In this document: in pieces, positions 43,060-52,980 of the stretch | Position numbering within the stretch: the stretch's first letter is position 1 | Layout: every line of letters starts with the position of its first letter | Origin: Prorocentrum cordatum | Lineage: Eukaryota > Sar > Dinophyceae > Prorocentrales > Prorocentraceae | Assembly (NCBI GenBank): GCA_963575745.1 | Contig: CAUYUJ010020518.1 | Location: forward strand, 64,001 to 128,000 | DNA length: 64,000 nt | Direction: 5' to 3' | Program-made: the position numbers and the translations under genes | The notes under the pieces: model-generated | Seen by the model: the letters and a program-made list of their open reading frames with translations, nothing else | Databases searched by the model: none | What the model was told of the DNA's origin: nothing

Positions 43060-43560
43060 CTATGTCTTGAGGTTGAACGCGCAGCCGTCGAAGTCCACGA
43101 CGCGCGGGAGCCGCTCTTTCAGCTGCTTGGCAATGGCGTTCTTGGTGGGGTCCCATCCGTCGCAGCACCTCGGCCGCGCGAGCGAGACGGCGAGCTGGGC
43201 GCCGAACTCCTTGCGCAGCCGTGACATCGTCTGCAGGAACAGGCCGATCATCTGCTTGGACTTGGCCCGATCCCTTTTAACCTGGGGATCTTGCTCGGGT
43301 CGATCTTGACGACGAGTCGTTGTAGCGATGTCCACGGCTGGCATGGAAACGCAGCGTGAGCTCGCAAACTCTTGACTGCGGCAAGAGGCTCCCGGATCCT
43401 GCCCTCCAGCTCCTGGACCACGAAATGCTTGGTGAGGTCGAAGCCTGGAAGGCCACACCTGACAGCAACTCCTCCTTTCTTCTTCCAGACGGCGCTGAGC
43501 TTGCTGTCCGGGTCGCAGCACCACTCGTAGAGCACGGTGCTGGTCGCTGTGGAGGTCGGG
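43060..43560 (-). pseudogene. Methyltransferase-like domain between copia protease and integrase
   Basis: On the minus strand from about 43545: TVLYEWCCDPDSKLSAVWKK, then FDLTKHFVVQELEGRI, then RAHAAFPCQPWTSLQRLVVK. The spacing and the PCQPW motif (43330-43350) resemble motifs I and IV of cytosine-C5 methyltransferases, where PCQ holds the catalytic Cys. A frameshift near 43270 moves the reading to KRDRAKSKQMIGLFLQTMSR..GWDPTKNAIAKQL..VVDFDGCAFNLKT, ending in a stop at 43060. The motif VI ENV is not recognisable. From memory, dinoflagellate copia polyproteins often carry an EWCC..PC.PW block at this place, with unknown function. Calling it methyltransferase-like is inference. Confidence 0.45.
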
Positions 43561-44389
43561 CTGGATCTGGTTGTGGACTTAGCCAGGTTAGTGATCGAGG
43601 CCTGGCCGATCTTGCGCGGCTGGACGCCGCTCTTGCTGGTGACGAAGATTGGGTGCTTGCCAGCGATCAGCTGCGGCTTCGTCCCCTTCTTGAGCGTCCT
43701 CGCGCGTAGCTGCCCCTCCTCCACGATGTTGGCCTCGGATCCGAGGCAGCTGTTGGCAATGGCGCCCTGGCCGTGGCTCAGGGTCACGGGCGTTCCGAAA
43801 ACGCAGTCCAAGCAGAAACCTCGGTGGCTGCAGGCCTCGAAGGTCGTCTCGCCACAGGCGATGCAGCCCTGCAGGGGTTCGGTCACACACGTCGTGGGGT
43901 AGGTCATCTGCGGCGGCGTCTCTAGCGTGAGTCTCGGAGCTGGAGCTGCGGTGGAGCAGCAGACCAGGGCTGAGGCTACGGCCGAAAGCAGCCGCGATCC
44001 CTTCGGTCGGCGAGTCTGGAGGCGTCTCGGAACGTTCAGCTCCATCTTCGTGACGAGGTTGTTGATGGTGTCGATCAGCGCACTGGTCCTGGTAGTGTAA
44101 TTGACCGTGGGCTGGTCGCCCGCCCCCGTCTTCCGATCCCGTCGGTCGAGCGCCTTCTCGACCTCTACGTATAGGGTCTTGTCCAGCTGTCGCTTTCTTC
44201 CGGACGAGCTGATCGCGCTGGGCGGTTGCTCCGAGCTGGCGTCCTTGATGGCCTGCCAGTCCTCTGGCTGCAACTTGATTGCGGGGTGGCCTGCGGCGCT
44301 CGTGGCGAGCTTCTGGGTGGCGTTCCCGATGCGGACCTGGCCCTTCCAGAGAGAAATGTCGATCTTGGATGGCTGGATGAAGTCGCGAT

Positions 44390-45281
44390 CTTGGTGGGCT
44401 GTCCACGACGCTGAACACGATGCGGCCAGCCTGGCCGCACAGCACAAGCTGCGCATGGACGCGCAGCTTGCTTGGGAGAGCACCTCCGTTGCCGAGCCTG
44501 TAGACCTCGTCCACCGACCCCTCGAGGATCTGGTTGGCAAGCCCCCTCCTCGTGAGGATGTCCTTGTAGATGTCGCACCGCGTCTTGCCCGAGACGCAGA
44601 AGAGGCAGGCGGCGGCGTCCACTCCAACGCCTTCGCCCACGGGCTTGTCACTGCCGATCGCGACGTTCACGTTCTGCAGGTGGTGACTAAGCCGCTCCGA
44701 GACGCATGCCTCTGGGGGCGGCGTGGCTGGCCCCCGCGAGTGCAGGGCGATCTCCTCGTCCGCGAACTGGACCTGCTCGGCGATGCGCGCCTGGCGCCAA
44801 GGACGGCCTCTGCGACCCCCTCGCCCACCGCCCCTTGACTTGCCGTCCTTGGGCGCGAACTTGCGAGCACCTGGCGCGGGGCGCCCCTTGTCCCCTGCCC
44901 ACTGTCCGGCCTCGCCGCAGCCCCAGCAAGAAGTGTTCCTCTTGCGCTGGTCGGCCGGGCTCTGCAGCATGGTCGGGCGGCGGGGCGGGGCGGACTTCGC
45001 CTTGCCGCGGCCCTCGAGGGCTTCCCGGGCCGATCTGATGGTGGCCATGGCCTCGGGAATAGCGGCAAGTTCCGCTGCGGCAGCTTCGACCACGGCAGCG
45101 TCGTCGCCGCCGAACAGCTCGGAGATGTCCACGCTGGAGGAATCGAGCTGAAAGCCTCGAACTCCTGGCCCACAGGGTCGGCGCGCCTTTTCATCCGGCT
45201 CTTTGTCGCGGCTGCTCTTGCGAAAGGGCGCGTTTTTTTGCGCCCTATCGCTGCGCAGTGCGCCTTTTCGTTTTTTCCCAA
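44390..45281 (-). pseudogene. Copia gag C-terminus and protease remnant
   Basis: The frame continues from the minus-strand ATG near 45281. A CCHC zinc knuckle is recognisable as CWGCGEAGQWAGDKGRP (about 44930-44880), but the His is Gln and the last Cys is Lys, so it cannot bind zinc normally. The protease block begins GVGVDAAACLFCVSGKTRCD, where a DT/SA-G active-site triad is expected. Here it reads DAA. It continues through RLGNGGALPSKLRVHAQLVL. After VVDSP the frame breaks at about 44400, and a shifted frame resumes at RDFIQPSKIDISLWKGQVRI. Confidence 0.7.
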
Positions 45282-45359
45282 CCATCATCAACGACGTATC
45301 ACTCACACCGAACATGCGTGTGTATACGCACCCCCGTGCATGCATTCAAACATATTATC

Positions 45360-45535
45360 ACACACATACATATATATATATGTATACATGGTATGTGCAT
45401 AGTAGATGTGAATATACATATACATATATGTATATATGTATATATACATATACATATTTGTACATATATATATGTATACATATGTAAATATGTATGTATG
45501 TATGTTTGTATATATATGTATACGAATTTCATGTT
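45360..45535. repeat. TA/TATG microsatellite
   Basis: ACATATATATG-type tract directly outside the 5' end of the copia remnant. It may have been the insertion target or may have replaced the element's 5' end. Confidence 0.9.
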
Positions 45536-45843
45536 TCATCGATTGTACACACTTGTATATAATGTATGCGTGTGCGACTGTGGATAGAATTGTGTATAAC
45601 GACAAGAATGTAGCACGCGCTGAAACGAAATCACAATGTGCGGCGTTCACGACAACTACGGCCTGTGATTCTGCGGGATCGGCGGACTTTCCCTGCAAAC
45701 AAGGGTCCTACTTGTTTTGTTGGGCGTGGCAGATGCGAGAGCTCCGGCTTCTCGCCCCCTCTCCCCCTCTTCGGCCCAGAGCATGTCCGGCTCGAGTTCA
45801 GCGGGCCACACACCGAAGTGCAAGGCGAAAGAAACGCGCTTTT

Positions 45844-46137
45844 TCAGACACCGCCGCCATAGTTGAAACACTTCGGCCAGTGGTGACCAAGGCTGTGCCG
45901 ATCCTCTCCACCCTCGTCGTCCTCTTCCTCGTCACCCTCCCCCTCATCCTCGTCCCCGTCCTCGTCCTCCGCCGCATCAATGTTTCCTCCGTCGCCCTGC
46001 TCCTCTTCCTCTCTCGCCTCGCCTGCCCCTTGTGCTCGCACCGATATTTTCCTGGAGGGCGGGGGGTTGGCCAGCCAGCAGGTTGGATTAATCCAGTACC
46101 CCAAGAACCCTGTCAGGAGCAAGCCGGCCCCCTCCAA
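45844..46137 (-). CDS. Possible small ORF or exon with a hydrophobic start and acidic tail
   Basis: The minus frame from the ATG at 46137 reads MEGAGLLLTGFLGYWINPTC and WLANPPPSRK. A 40-residue Glu/Asp/Gly run follows, then HSLGHHWPKCFNYGGGV and a stop. The opposite strand of the same DNA also reads sensibly (LASQQVGLIQYPKNPVRSKP), so the strand is uncertain. The acidic part coincides with a GAG/GAC-rich simple repeat. No family recognised. Confidence 0.25.
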   Translation of the reverse strand: MEGAGLLLTGFLGYWINPTCWLANPPPSRKISVRAQGAGEAREEEEQGDGGNIDAAEDEDGDEDEGEGDEEEDDEGGEDRHSLGHHWPKCFNYGGGV

Positions 46138-46179
46138 AATGCAGATCCTCGCGCCGCTAATTAGGCCCTCTCGACGACT

Positions 46180-46370
46180 CCGCCTGTTTTCGGTCGGTTA
46201 TCCTTCGGTCGTCTTCGGTGGCCAGTTGTCGGGTCGTCATCGGTCATCGGCCGTCGTCGTCTTCGGTCGTCGTCGTCGGTCGTCGGTCGTCGTGGTCGTC
46301 GTCGTCGTTGTCGTCGTCGTCGTCGCGTTATTGGTAGTCGATCGGTCGGTGGTCGGTCGGCGGTCGGTCG
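46180..46370. repeat. (TCG)n-type microsatellite
   Basis: CGGTCGTC/GTCGTC tract with GGTCGGTCGG at the end. Confidence 0.9.
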
Positions 46371-46799
46371 GTGGAAGTGGCGAGGAGGAGCTGCGGAGCC
46401 CAGGGAGATGTGCAAACGGCGTCGCCACGGTTGGATCCGACTTTCCGAAATTCTGGCCACGAGCGCCTTCAGCCCGTTCGTCGGGGAGGGGGCCGCAGGG
46501 GGCGGGGCCCGAGAAGACGACGACGAAGACGACAACGACGACGATGGCGACGACAACAACGACGCCGACGACGGCGTCGGACGTCGGCTCGGTCGTCGGC
46601 GGTTGCGCTGTTCAGGGTTTTCTGCCGCCAGGGGGTTATTTTCACATCGGCGGCGCCCGCGATCGGGCCAGCGGAAGACTGCTCGCGCAGCGCCCCCGAA
46701 CTGTAGCTTCCGCCCGCTGCCGCTCGAAGGTGGCTTGAAGATCATCGCCAGTGACCGCGGGCTCCTTGTCTGTAGCTGTCGCTTCCATGCGGCTTGCGC

Positions 46800-46802
46800 G
46801 CG

Positions 46803-46869
<67 letters not shown>

Positions 46870-46902
46870 GCTCTCTGTCTCTCTCTCTATCCCTCATTCT
46901 CG

Positions 46903-46944
<42 letters not shown>

Positions 46945-47011
46945 CTGTCTCTCTCTCTCTCTCTCTCTGTCGCTCTCTCACTCTCTCTGTCTGCCATGTC
47001 TTTATCTCTCG

Positions 47012-47060
<49 letters not shown>

Positions 47061-47127
47061 CGGGGGCGTCGACGGTGCAGGGCAGCAGGGAATAGGGGAG
47101 GTGAAAGACAGAGAGTAAGCTATATAT

Positions 47128-47185
<58 letters not shown>

Positions 47186-47236
47186 TGAGAGAAAACAAAA
47201 AAAACTAGAGAAATAAATATAGAGAGAAGTATAAAC

Positions 47237-47304
<68 letters not shown>

Positions 47305-47320
47305 GAGAGAGAGAAAATAA
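46800..47320. repeat. (CT)n and (GA)n tracts in inverted arrangement
   Basis: CT dinucleotides with interruptions fill 46808-47058. After a 70-bp spacer, GA dinucleotides fill 47129-47176 and 47240-47314. CT followed by GA on one strand is self-complementary, so single-stranded DNA or RNA could form a long hairpin. The LSLSLS/RERERE open frames here are artefacts. Confidence 0.95.
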
Positions 47321-47357
47321 AAAAAATAGAGATGAGAGACACAACACTCGCTCCGAG

Positions 47358-47441
47358 GTTCCCGCTGCCGCCCGACGAGCTGGACGATTGGGCGGAAGAG
47401 AACGGCAAGAGATTGAGAACGCTCTTCAGGCACGCGGCCAG
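47358..47441 (+). CDS. Gene 1, exon (first one visible)
   Basis: Between an AG at 47356-47357 and a GT at 47442-47443 (CCAG|GTACAG) the DNA reads FPLPPDELDDWAEENGKRLR and TLFRHAAR in a G/C-third-position frame. This is helical and charged, unlike the repeats around it. It is the first of about seven plus-strand exons that I group as one gene because of strand, spacing and style. Upstream exons or the promoter are not visible; a 520-bp CT/GA tract precedes it. Product unknown. Confidence 0.45.
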
Positions 47442-47636
47442 GTACAGCAGGACACGCCGTTTCGATTAAGAAGGATGAGGGTGAAGGGGGAGAGGAGGTC
47501 GAGAAGCAGGAGGGAAGGAGAGAGAAAAAGATGAGGACGATGGGACGGAGATGGGAGAGTAGGAGGCGGACGAGGAGGAGAAGGAGGAGGTGGCGGAGGA
47601 GACGCGCAGGGATCACAGATGGGGTGCATGTCACAG

Positions 47637-48108
47637 AATAAGATCATTGCAAGACCTGGAGGGGGTGGGAAGCCAGCTATTGCCAAACCTACGCGCTCCC
47701 AGACGCCCCCCGAAATGGTTCCAGCTGCGCGGCCTCGGCTTGACCCTGAAGCAGAGCCCGCCGCCCTCGCAGAACCAGAGGGCCTCGCGCGAGCCTGCGA
47801 CCAAGCCCAGATTCGTGGTTCTGGGGGGGTCCCGAGGCAAGGGGAAGGGCTGCGATGGGCCGCGGAGGCCGGTTCGTGAGAAGAGTAAGCCGATCAGGCC
47901 AGAAGTCCCAGATGGAGAGGGTGATGAGAATCACGACGGGGGCCCAGGCGACGACGGTAGCCACGGTGGTGGCGAGGGCCCAGGCGGCGAGGCTTCTGGC
48001 GCTGACGACGGCCCGCGCGGGCCGACCACAACCAGAGCTTCAAAACAACAAATGGCACCGATCGGCACAGTTAAATCTGGTACGGTTTCGGCCATTGGCC
48101 CTTGCAGG
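47637..48108 (+). CDS. Gene 1, exon 2
   Basis: In the frame with strongest G/C third positions it reads LRAPRRPPKWFQLRGLGLTL, SREPATKPRFVVLGGSRGKG, then KPIRPEVPDGEGDENHDGGP and a Gly/Asp-rich stretch to KQQMAPIGTVKSGTVSAIGP. The acceptor could be CACAG at 47636 or GCAAG slightly later. The donor is near GCAGG|GTCAGG at about 48108. A second frame is open over 47619-47879 but has weaker third-position bias. Basic/acidic, probably disordered. No family recognised. Confidence 0.45.
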
Positions 48109-48235
48109 GTCAGGTCCTATCTCTCGTCCCCGTCTTCCGCGTCGACCTATTATTCTTATGAATTTCTTTTTCCTCGTATTCTTCCTCGGGTTCCTCACTC
48201 CTCCGTGCAATGTTCTCCCTCCCCCTCTCGCACTC

Positions 48236-48478
<243 letters not shown>

Positions 48479-48542
48479 CCCGCCCCCTCGCTTCCACGGG
48501 GGTGGATGGCGGAGGAGAGGGGGTCGGCGCCTTCCCCTGAAG

Positions 48543-48724
48543 GCATCGAGCAGAAGTGGGATTTCGATTACGACCAAGAGCTGAAGAAAGCCTTCCGCGT
48601 CGAGCGCATCCGGAACAATCAGTATAAGGATTACTGCCAGATCATGTACCCGCCGAAGAACGCGCTCCCCACGGACGCGATGATTGCCAAGTGGTCCGAC
48701 GGGCTCACGCGCAGTGTGCCGCAG
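48543..48724 (+). CDS. Gene 1, exon 3
   Basis: After AG at 48541-48542 it reads IEQKWDFDYDQELKKAFRVE, RIRNNQYKDYCQIMYPPKNA and LPTDAMIAKWSDGLTRSVP, ending at CCGCAG|GCGTCG, a GC donor of the kind common in dinoflagellates. Composition is that of a folded protein (aromatic and charged residues mixed). It shares its reading frame with the next exon across the intron DNA. No domain recognised. Confidence 0.6.
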
Positions 48725-48814
48725 GCGTCGGGGCATCTCTCCTCTCAGTTTGTCGTCATCGCCCTTCTCCTTTCAATCCTGCCAACCCCCATCCTCCATC
48801 CTCCGCCCGTTGAG

Positions 48815-48990
48815 GCCGTCGTCATGCAGTTCCAGGATGCGCCCATCGAGCAACACGTCGACGCGGTCGGCAAGAAGACGAAAGGCAAGGGCAAGGGCAA
48901 GAAGAGTGCGCGGACAGAGGGGGTCGAGCTGGTCAATATCAAGACCGAGGAGACGCACGTCTCCACGTCGTTCAAGACCGACTGGGGCAA
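48815..48990 (+). CDS. Gene 1, exon 4
   Basis: After TTGAG at 48814 it reads AVVMQFQDAPIEQHVDAVGK, then a basic KTKGKGKGKKSARTEG run, then VELVNIKTEETHVSTSFKTD and WGK. It ends just before a (TA)n tract at 48997. The Lys/Gly run could be a nuclear or nucleic-acid-binding signal. This is inference. Confidence 0.5.
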
Positions 48991-49467
<477 letters not shown>

Positions 49468-49481
49468 CGGGGGACCAGCCA

Positions 49482-49592
49482 GGAACAACAACCGCAAGGG
49501 CTTTCCTCCTCAACGGCTGGCCAGGATCACGCAGGACGGCTGGCAGGTCTGGCAGATGGACGCGGCGGACCCGAGGGCCCCTCAGCAACACG
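49482..49592 (+). CDS. Gene 1, exon 5
   Basis: Immediately after the GA tract (acceptor CCAG near 49481) it reads [20 protein letters not shown] and [17 protein letters not shown]. It then enters GGAGGAGGAAGG. Two Trp in a short helical segment argue against simple repeat. Limits are approximate. Function unknown. Confidence 0.5.
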
Positions 49593-49671
49593 TGGGAGGA
49601 GGAGGAAGGGAAGGAGTTGGAGGAGTGGAGGGGGAAGGCGTGGTACAGGACAGCGTCGTGCACCTTAGGCG

Positions 49672-49814
49672 ATGCTTAAGAAAACTTAAATTTTCGGCCA
49701 GAGTCTCGTTTATTCTTAATGTTTCAATGTAAATCCTAAGATTTGAATAGAATTTTTGGGTTTTTATTCAACTTCTGAGACTATGAATCTCTTAACCAAT
49801 GATTTCTTAAGCAT
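49672..49814. mobile_element. AT-rich short element with 12-bp inverted ends, in a gene 1 intron
   Basis: ATGCTTAAGAAA at the left and the same sequence on the other strand of the right end (49803-49814). Subterminal GAGTCTC and GAATA words are also inverted. The 143 bp are strikingly AT-rich in a GC-rich region, which suggests an inserted element. It lies wholly between exons 5 and 6. Flanks TTAGGCG and TTCGCAG are only weakly alike. Confidence 0.55.
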
Positions 49815-49865
49815 TTCGCAGGGTGTAGTCGCAATCGTCGTCGGCCAGCCGAATTTTCCAGCTAG

Positions 49866-50044
49866 GACTTCGCAGAGAACATCAACGATGGCGAGAAGTT
49901 GGCGATGGCCTGGTGCAACGACGTAGCGACGCGCCTAGCGAACAACACCATCCCAAGAGAGGACGCGCTGCTGGAGAAGGCGCAGCAGACCATGCTGACG
50001 AAAGGGAAGCTGACGATGAAGAAGAGGCCAGCAGCGGCAAGGGC
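49866..50044 (+). CDS. Gene 1, exon 6
   Basis: After CTAG at 49865 it reads DFAENINDGEKLAMAWCNDV, ATRLANNTIPREDALLEKAQ, then QTMLTKGKLTMKKRPAAARA. It ends before a long TCC tract (50075-50270). Helical, with a basic end. No domain recognised. The other two frames contain stops or are Arg-rich. Confidence 0.55.
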
Positions 50045-50069
50045 ATCAGCAGAAGGAGCCAACCTACCT

Positions 50070-50345
50070 CCTACTTCCTTAACTCCTCCTCCTCCTCCTC
50101 CTCCTCCTCTTCCCCCTCCTCCTTCGCTGCCTCTTCCGCCTCCTCCTCCTCCTCCTCGACCCTCACCCTGCTTCTCCTCGTCGTTCTCCTACTCATCCTT
50201 CGCCTCCTCCTCCTGCTTCTCCTCCTCCTCCTCCTCCCCCTCCTCCTCCTCCTCGTCCTCCTCACCTCCCTCGATCGTCACCCTCGTCCACACACCATTC
50301 CTCAATGCCGACCGTCTTCCATGTGCTATGCCCCCCCCCCCCCCC
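50070..50345. repeat. (TCC)n tract and C-run in a gene 1 intron
   Basis: TCC/CTCCTC pyrimidine tract to 50270, then a C17 run at about 50331-50347. Confidence 0.9.
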
Positions 50346-50525
50346 CTTGAAAATGACCTGGCTTCTCCTGGGGGCGGGGTCAGGCCGGCAAGCTTTTCAA
50401 CTGTTCCAATGTTTGAACCTAGACGAAACGGTCCTGAGCTGATACGGTAATCCGCGCCCCTTCGCATGGAGGGGCGGGCATGTAAGATGGTTGGGCCCCA
50501 CATCTTACACATTGGTTTTCCCTAG

Positions 50526-51124
50526 GAGGTGCAAAGCGTCCGCGGGGCTCCGAGGGCCAGGCCATCGGCGAGGGCGTGATCGCGGACGAGGGCCAGGACA
50601 TCGGCGAGGGCGAGGACGCGATCGTATACGAGGGCCAGAACATCGACGAGGGCGAGGGCGTGATCGCGGACGAGGGCCATCACATCAGCGAGGGCGAGGA
50701 CGTGATCGTAGACGAGGGCCAGAACATCGGCGAGGACGAGGGCGTGATCATGGACGAGGGCCAGGACATCGGCGAGGGCGAGGGCTCGATCGCGGACGAG
50801 GGCCAGAACATCGGCGAGGGCGACTCGGGGATCGTGGAGGGCAACTCCGAGGGCACGAACATCGGCGAGGTCGGGGGCAGGGGCAAGGGCGTCGCCATCG
50901 GCGCGGGCGGCACCGCGATGGCCAACGGCGCGACGATCGAGATCTCGGGCAAGGGCCAGGGGCAGAACACCAAGGGCCAGGGGATGACGAACACGACGGC
51001 GCCCAAGACCCCCGACCCGAAGCAGGCCGCTGGGTCGCCCGTGCCTGAGAGGCACGCAGCGGCGCGCCCACCAGCGAGGCCGAGGCCCCCCTCGCCCGAG
51101 GGGCCATTCACGCTGGACATGTAG
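50526..51124 (+). CDS. Gene 1, last exon: 14-residue repeat protein
   Basis: After TTTCCCTAG (50525) the frame is open to the TAG at 51122-51124. It begins GAKRPRGSEGQAIGEG and then has six or so units of about 14 residues, typified by VIADEGQDIGEGED, AIVYEGQNIDEGEG and VIMDEGQDIGEGEG (50576-50840). The underlying DNA is a 42-bp tandem repeat. A Gly-rich part (GRGKGVAIGAGGTAMANGAT) and a Pro/Ala-rich end with SPEGPFTLDM follow. Regular Ile spacing with Gly and Asp/Glu turns could suit a beta-solenoid. That is a guess. Confidence 0.6.
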
Positions 51125-51783
51125 GGTTTGATTCGGGCAGCCCCGTCGGGCTGGTGATCTAGACAGTTGTCTAGAAGAACGTGGGAGTTGAAAAGAGGCC
51201 AGAGGAAAAAGCTTCGCAACGAAAGGATTAGATGCCCAATTAGATGCCCCATCGCGGAAGATAACGAATGCTATACAGTCGGGGCCTTGACCTAAGGAAC
51301 CCAAAATAAGGAACGAGGCCCTTTTTTATACGTTAAGCTTCGACTTCCGATCGAAAACATAAGGACAACCTGAGGCAAGCTGCGAAACACTTAAGGCACG
51401 CGGAGCCCCTCCCCAACGAAAAGGGTTCCTTCTTCAAGGCCCCGACTGTAGCCACTCGGGGCGTTCGGTGCACGTTGGCAATCCAGCCGTGGCGAAGAGG
51501 AGGGCGACGTCCAGCCGTGGCGATTCGGCGTAGCTATTTCGGGAGTCGCCCAGCCGTGGCGACCAGGGGGGCAGTGGGTGCTAGCGGGCATCGGACCCCG
51601 ATCATTGAAATAATTCATTCGATGCAAGTGCGAGTCGAACGAATGCAGAACACCGTGCGATAACGACTCGAATGCGAACGCAGACAACACCGATCGAACC
51701 CCGATGCTGTCCTGAGCATTTTGGCCTCGAGCTTCTCCGCTGCCCCTCGGCAAGTTAGGGCTGGCACTCGACAAGTGGGTTCA
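51125..51783. other. Intergenic region between gene 1 and gene 2
   Basis: 51291-51320 has CCTAAGGAAC words like the 13.4-kb repeat. 51480-51560 has three CCAGCCGTGGCGA units. No gene. Confidence 0.45.
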
Positions 51784-51872
51784 ATGGCCGACGCCGAGGG
51801 CGCAGCTGCTCGGGTTGCGCGGGGATTCCTTGATAACAGACTTCGGGGGCAATCCGATGAACCAACTCCTCT
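51784..51872 (+). CDS. Gene 2, possible first exon
   Basis: The ATG at 51784 opens MADAEGAAARVARGFLDNRL and RGQSDEPTPL before a TCC tract starting near 51885. The composition suits an N-terminus, and TTTCGCAG at 51880 looks like an acceptor rather than a donor, so the end is unclear. Linked to the exon at 52108 only by strand and proximity. Confidence 0.25.
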
Positions 51873-51884
51873 CGCCCTCTCTTT

Positions 51885-52060
51885 CGCAGCCCTCCTCCTC
51901 GTGCTCGTCCTCGTCCTCCTCCTCCTCCTCCGCCTCCGCCTACTCCCCGACTATCCTCCTCCCCCTCTCCCTCCTTCTCCCCCTCCTCATCCTCCTTTCC
52001 ATCCCCCTCCCTCCTCCTCCTCCTCCTCCTCCTCATCCCTCACCTCCTCCTCTCTATAAG
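51885..52060. repeat. (TCC)n microsatellite
   Basis: CTCCTCGTC grading into CCCTCCTCC pyrimidine tract. Confidence 0.9.
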
Positions 52061-52107
52061 ATTCAGCCTCCGTCCGCGTGCCGACCCATTGCGTCATTCT
52101 CCCACAG

Positions 52108-52200
52108 GTTGCGACGGTGCGCATCGTTTCGGCGGCGCCCAGGGCCCTGGCGGAGAATGACCAGCAGGACAGGCAGCATCAAATCCACGGGATAGCTTTT
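52108..52200 (+). CDS. Gene 2, exon upstream of the retroelement
   Basis: A classic polypyrimidine/CCCACAG acceptor (52107) precedes VATVRIVSAAPRALAENDQQ and DRQHQIHGIAFG. The frame then meets GGAGGATGAGG, where GAG|GA would be a non-canonical donor of the dinoflagellate kind. The other frames are worse. 600 bp of CA repeats and the retroelement lie between this and the next plus-strand exon at 60289. Function unknown. Confidence 0.4.
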
Positions 52201-52385
52201 GGAGGATGAGGGGGGGGGGGGTCTCGGTCATCTCGGATCCCGCGGGCAACATTATCGAGTAATGGGGTGACCAATCCCTTTAAGATGGTGACGTGGACAG
52301 CGCGTGGCCCCCGCGTGGAAGGGGGCAAGACGGAGGGTGGTGAGATAGCCGCACCACCAATCGTTGCGATTGCCCCCCTCCCCCC

Positions 52386-52825
52386 ACCACGCACACGCAC
52401 GCACGGGCGCACCCACGCGCACGCGCACGCACGCGCGCACACACGCACGCGCGCGCACGCGCACGCTCACGCACACACGCGCACACGCGCGCACGCGCGC
52501 ACGCGCACGCAAAAACACACACACGCACACGCACGCACAGGGCGCGCACAGGCACACACGCACGCGCGCACGCACGCACGCACGCACGCACGCGCCCACA
52601 CACACATACACAAATACACACGCACACACACAAACACACACACACACACACGCACACGCACACGCACAATGCGCGCACGCACGCACACACGCACGCACGC
52701 ACACGCGCGCACACACGTACACACACGCACACACACAAACACACACACACACACACACGCGCGCGCATACACACACACACCACACGCACACACACGCACA
52801 CACGCACACACACAAACACACATAT
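52386..52825. repeat. (CA)n / (CACG)n tract
   Basis: About 435 bp of alternating purine-pyrimidine sequence (CACGCACG, CACA, CGCGCA), potentially Z-forming. It ends in ACACACATAT, exactly where the YR retrotransposon starts. Confidence 0.95.
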
Positions 52826-52908
52826 ATCAGACTTATGACTACAGGTCATTGCGGTATCTCGGGGGTCCCGCGAAATCGCCGATCTTACCTCGCAGCTTTC
52901 TTGCTCTG
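52826..52908 (+). repeat. Split direct repeat A1
   Basis: 83 bp starting ATCAGACTTATGACTACAGG and ending TTTCTTGCTCTG. It differs from A2 at two positions that I can see (GCGG/GGGG and TTACC/TTATC). It contains the 5' terminus of the element. Confidence 0.9.
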
Positions 52909-52980
52909 ATGTCTTTCTGTGCACCGAGGGTGCACGTCGGCGCGCGAGCGGGCTGAGAGCAGCTCGCCTCTGCAGGCCGC

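Larger units (their letters stand above)
39000..45345 (-). mobile_element. Decayed Ty1/copia-type LTR retrotransposon
   Basis: Read on the minus strand, the order is zinc-knuckle/gag remnant, protease, methyltransferase-like block, integrase, reverse transcriptase, RNase H and a C-terminal extension. Integrase before RT is the copia order. At least six frameshifts or stops separate the pieces. The 5' part of gag is missing, and the element abuts a TA-rich microsatellite at 45360. I could not identify LTRs, a primer-binding site or a polypurine tract, so the limits are those of recognisable protein. The separate domains are listed below. Confidence 0.85.

Noticed and set aside
47619-47879. Alternative frame for gene 1 exon 2
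   Set aside because: Open and Pro/Ala-rich, but third-position G/C is clearly weaker than in the frame chosen.
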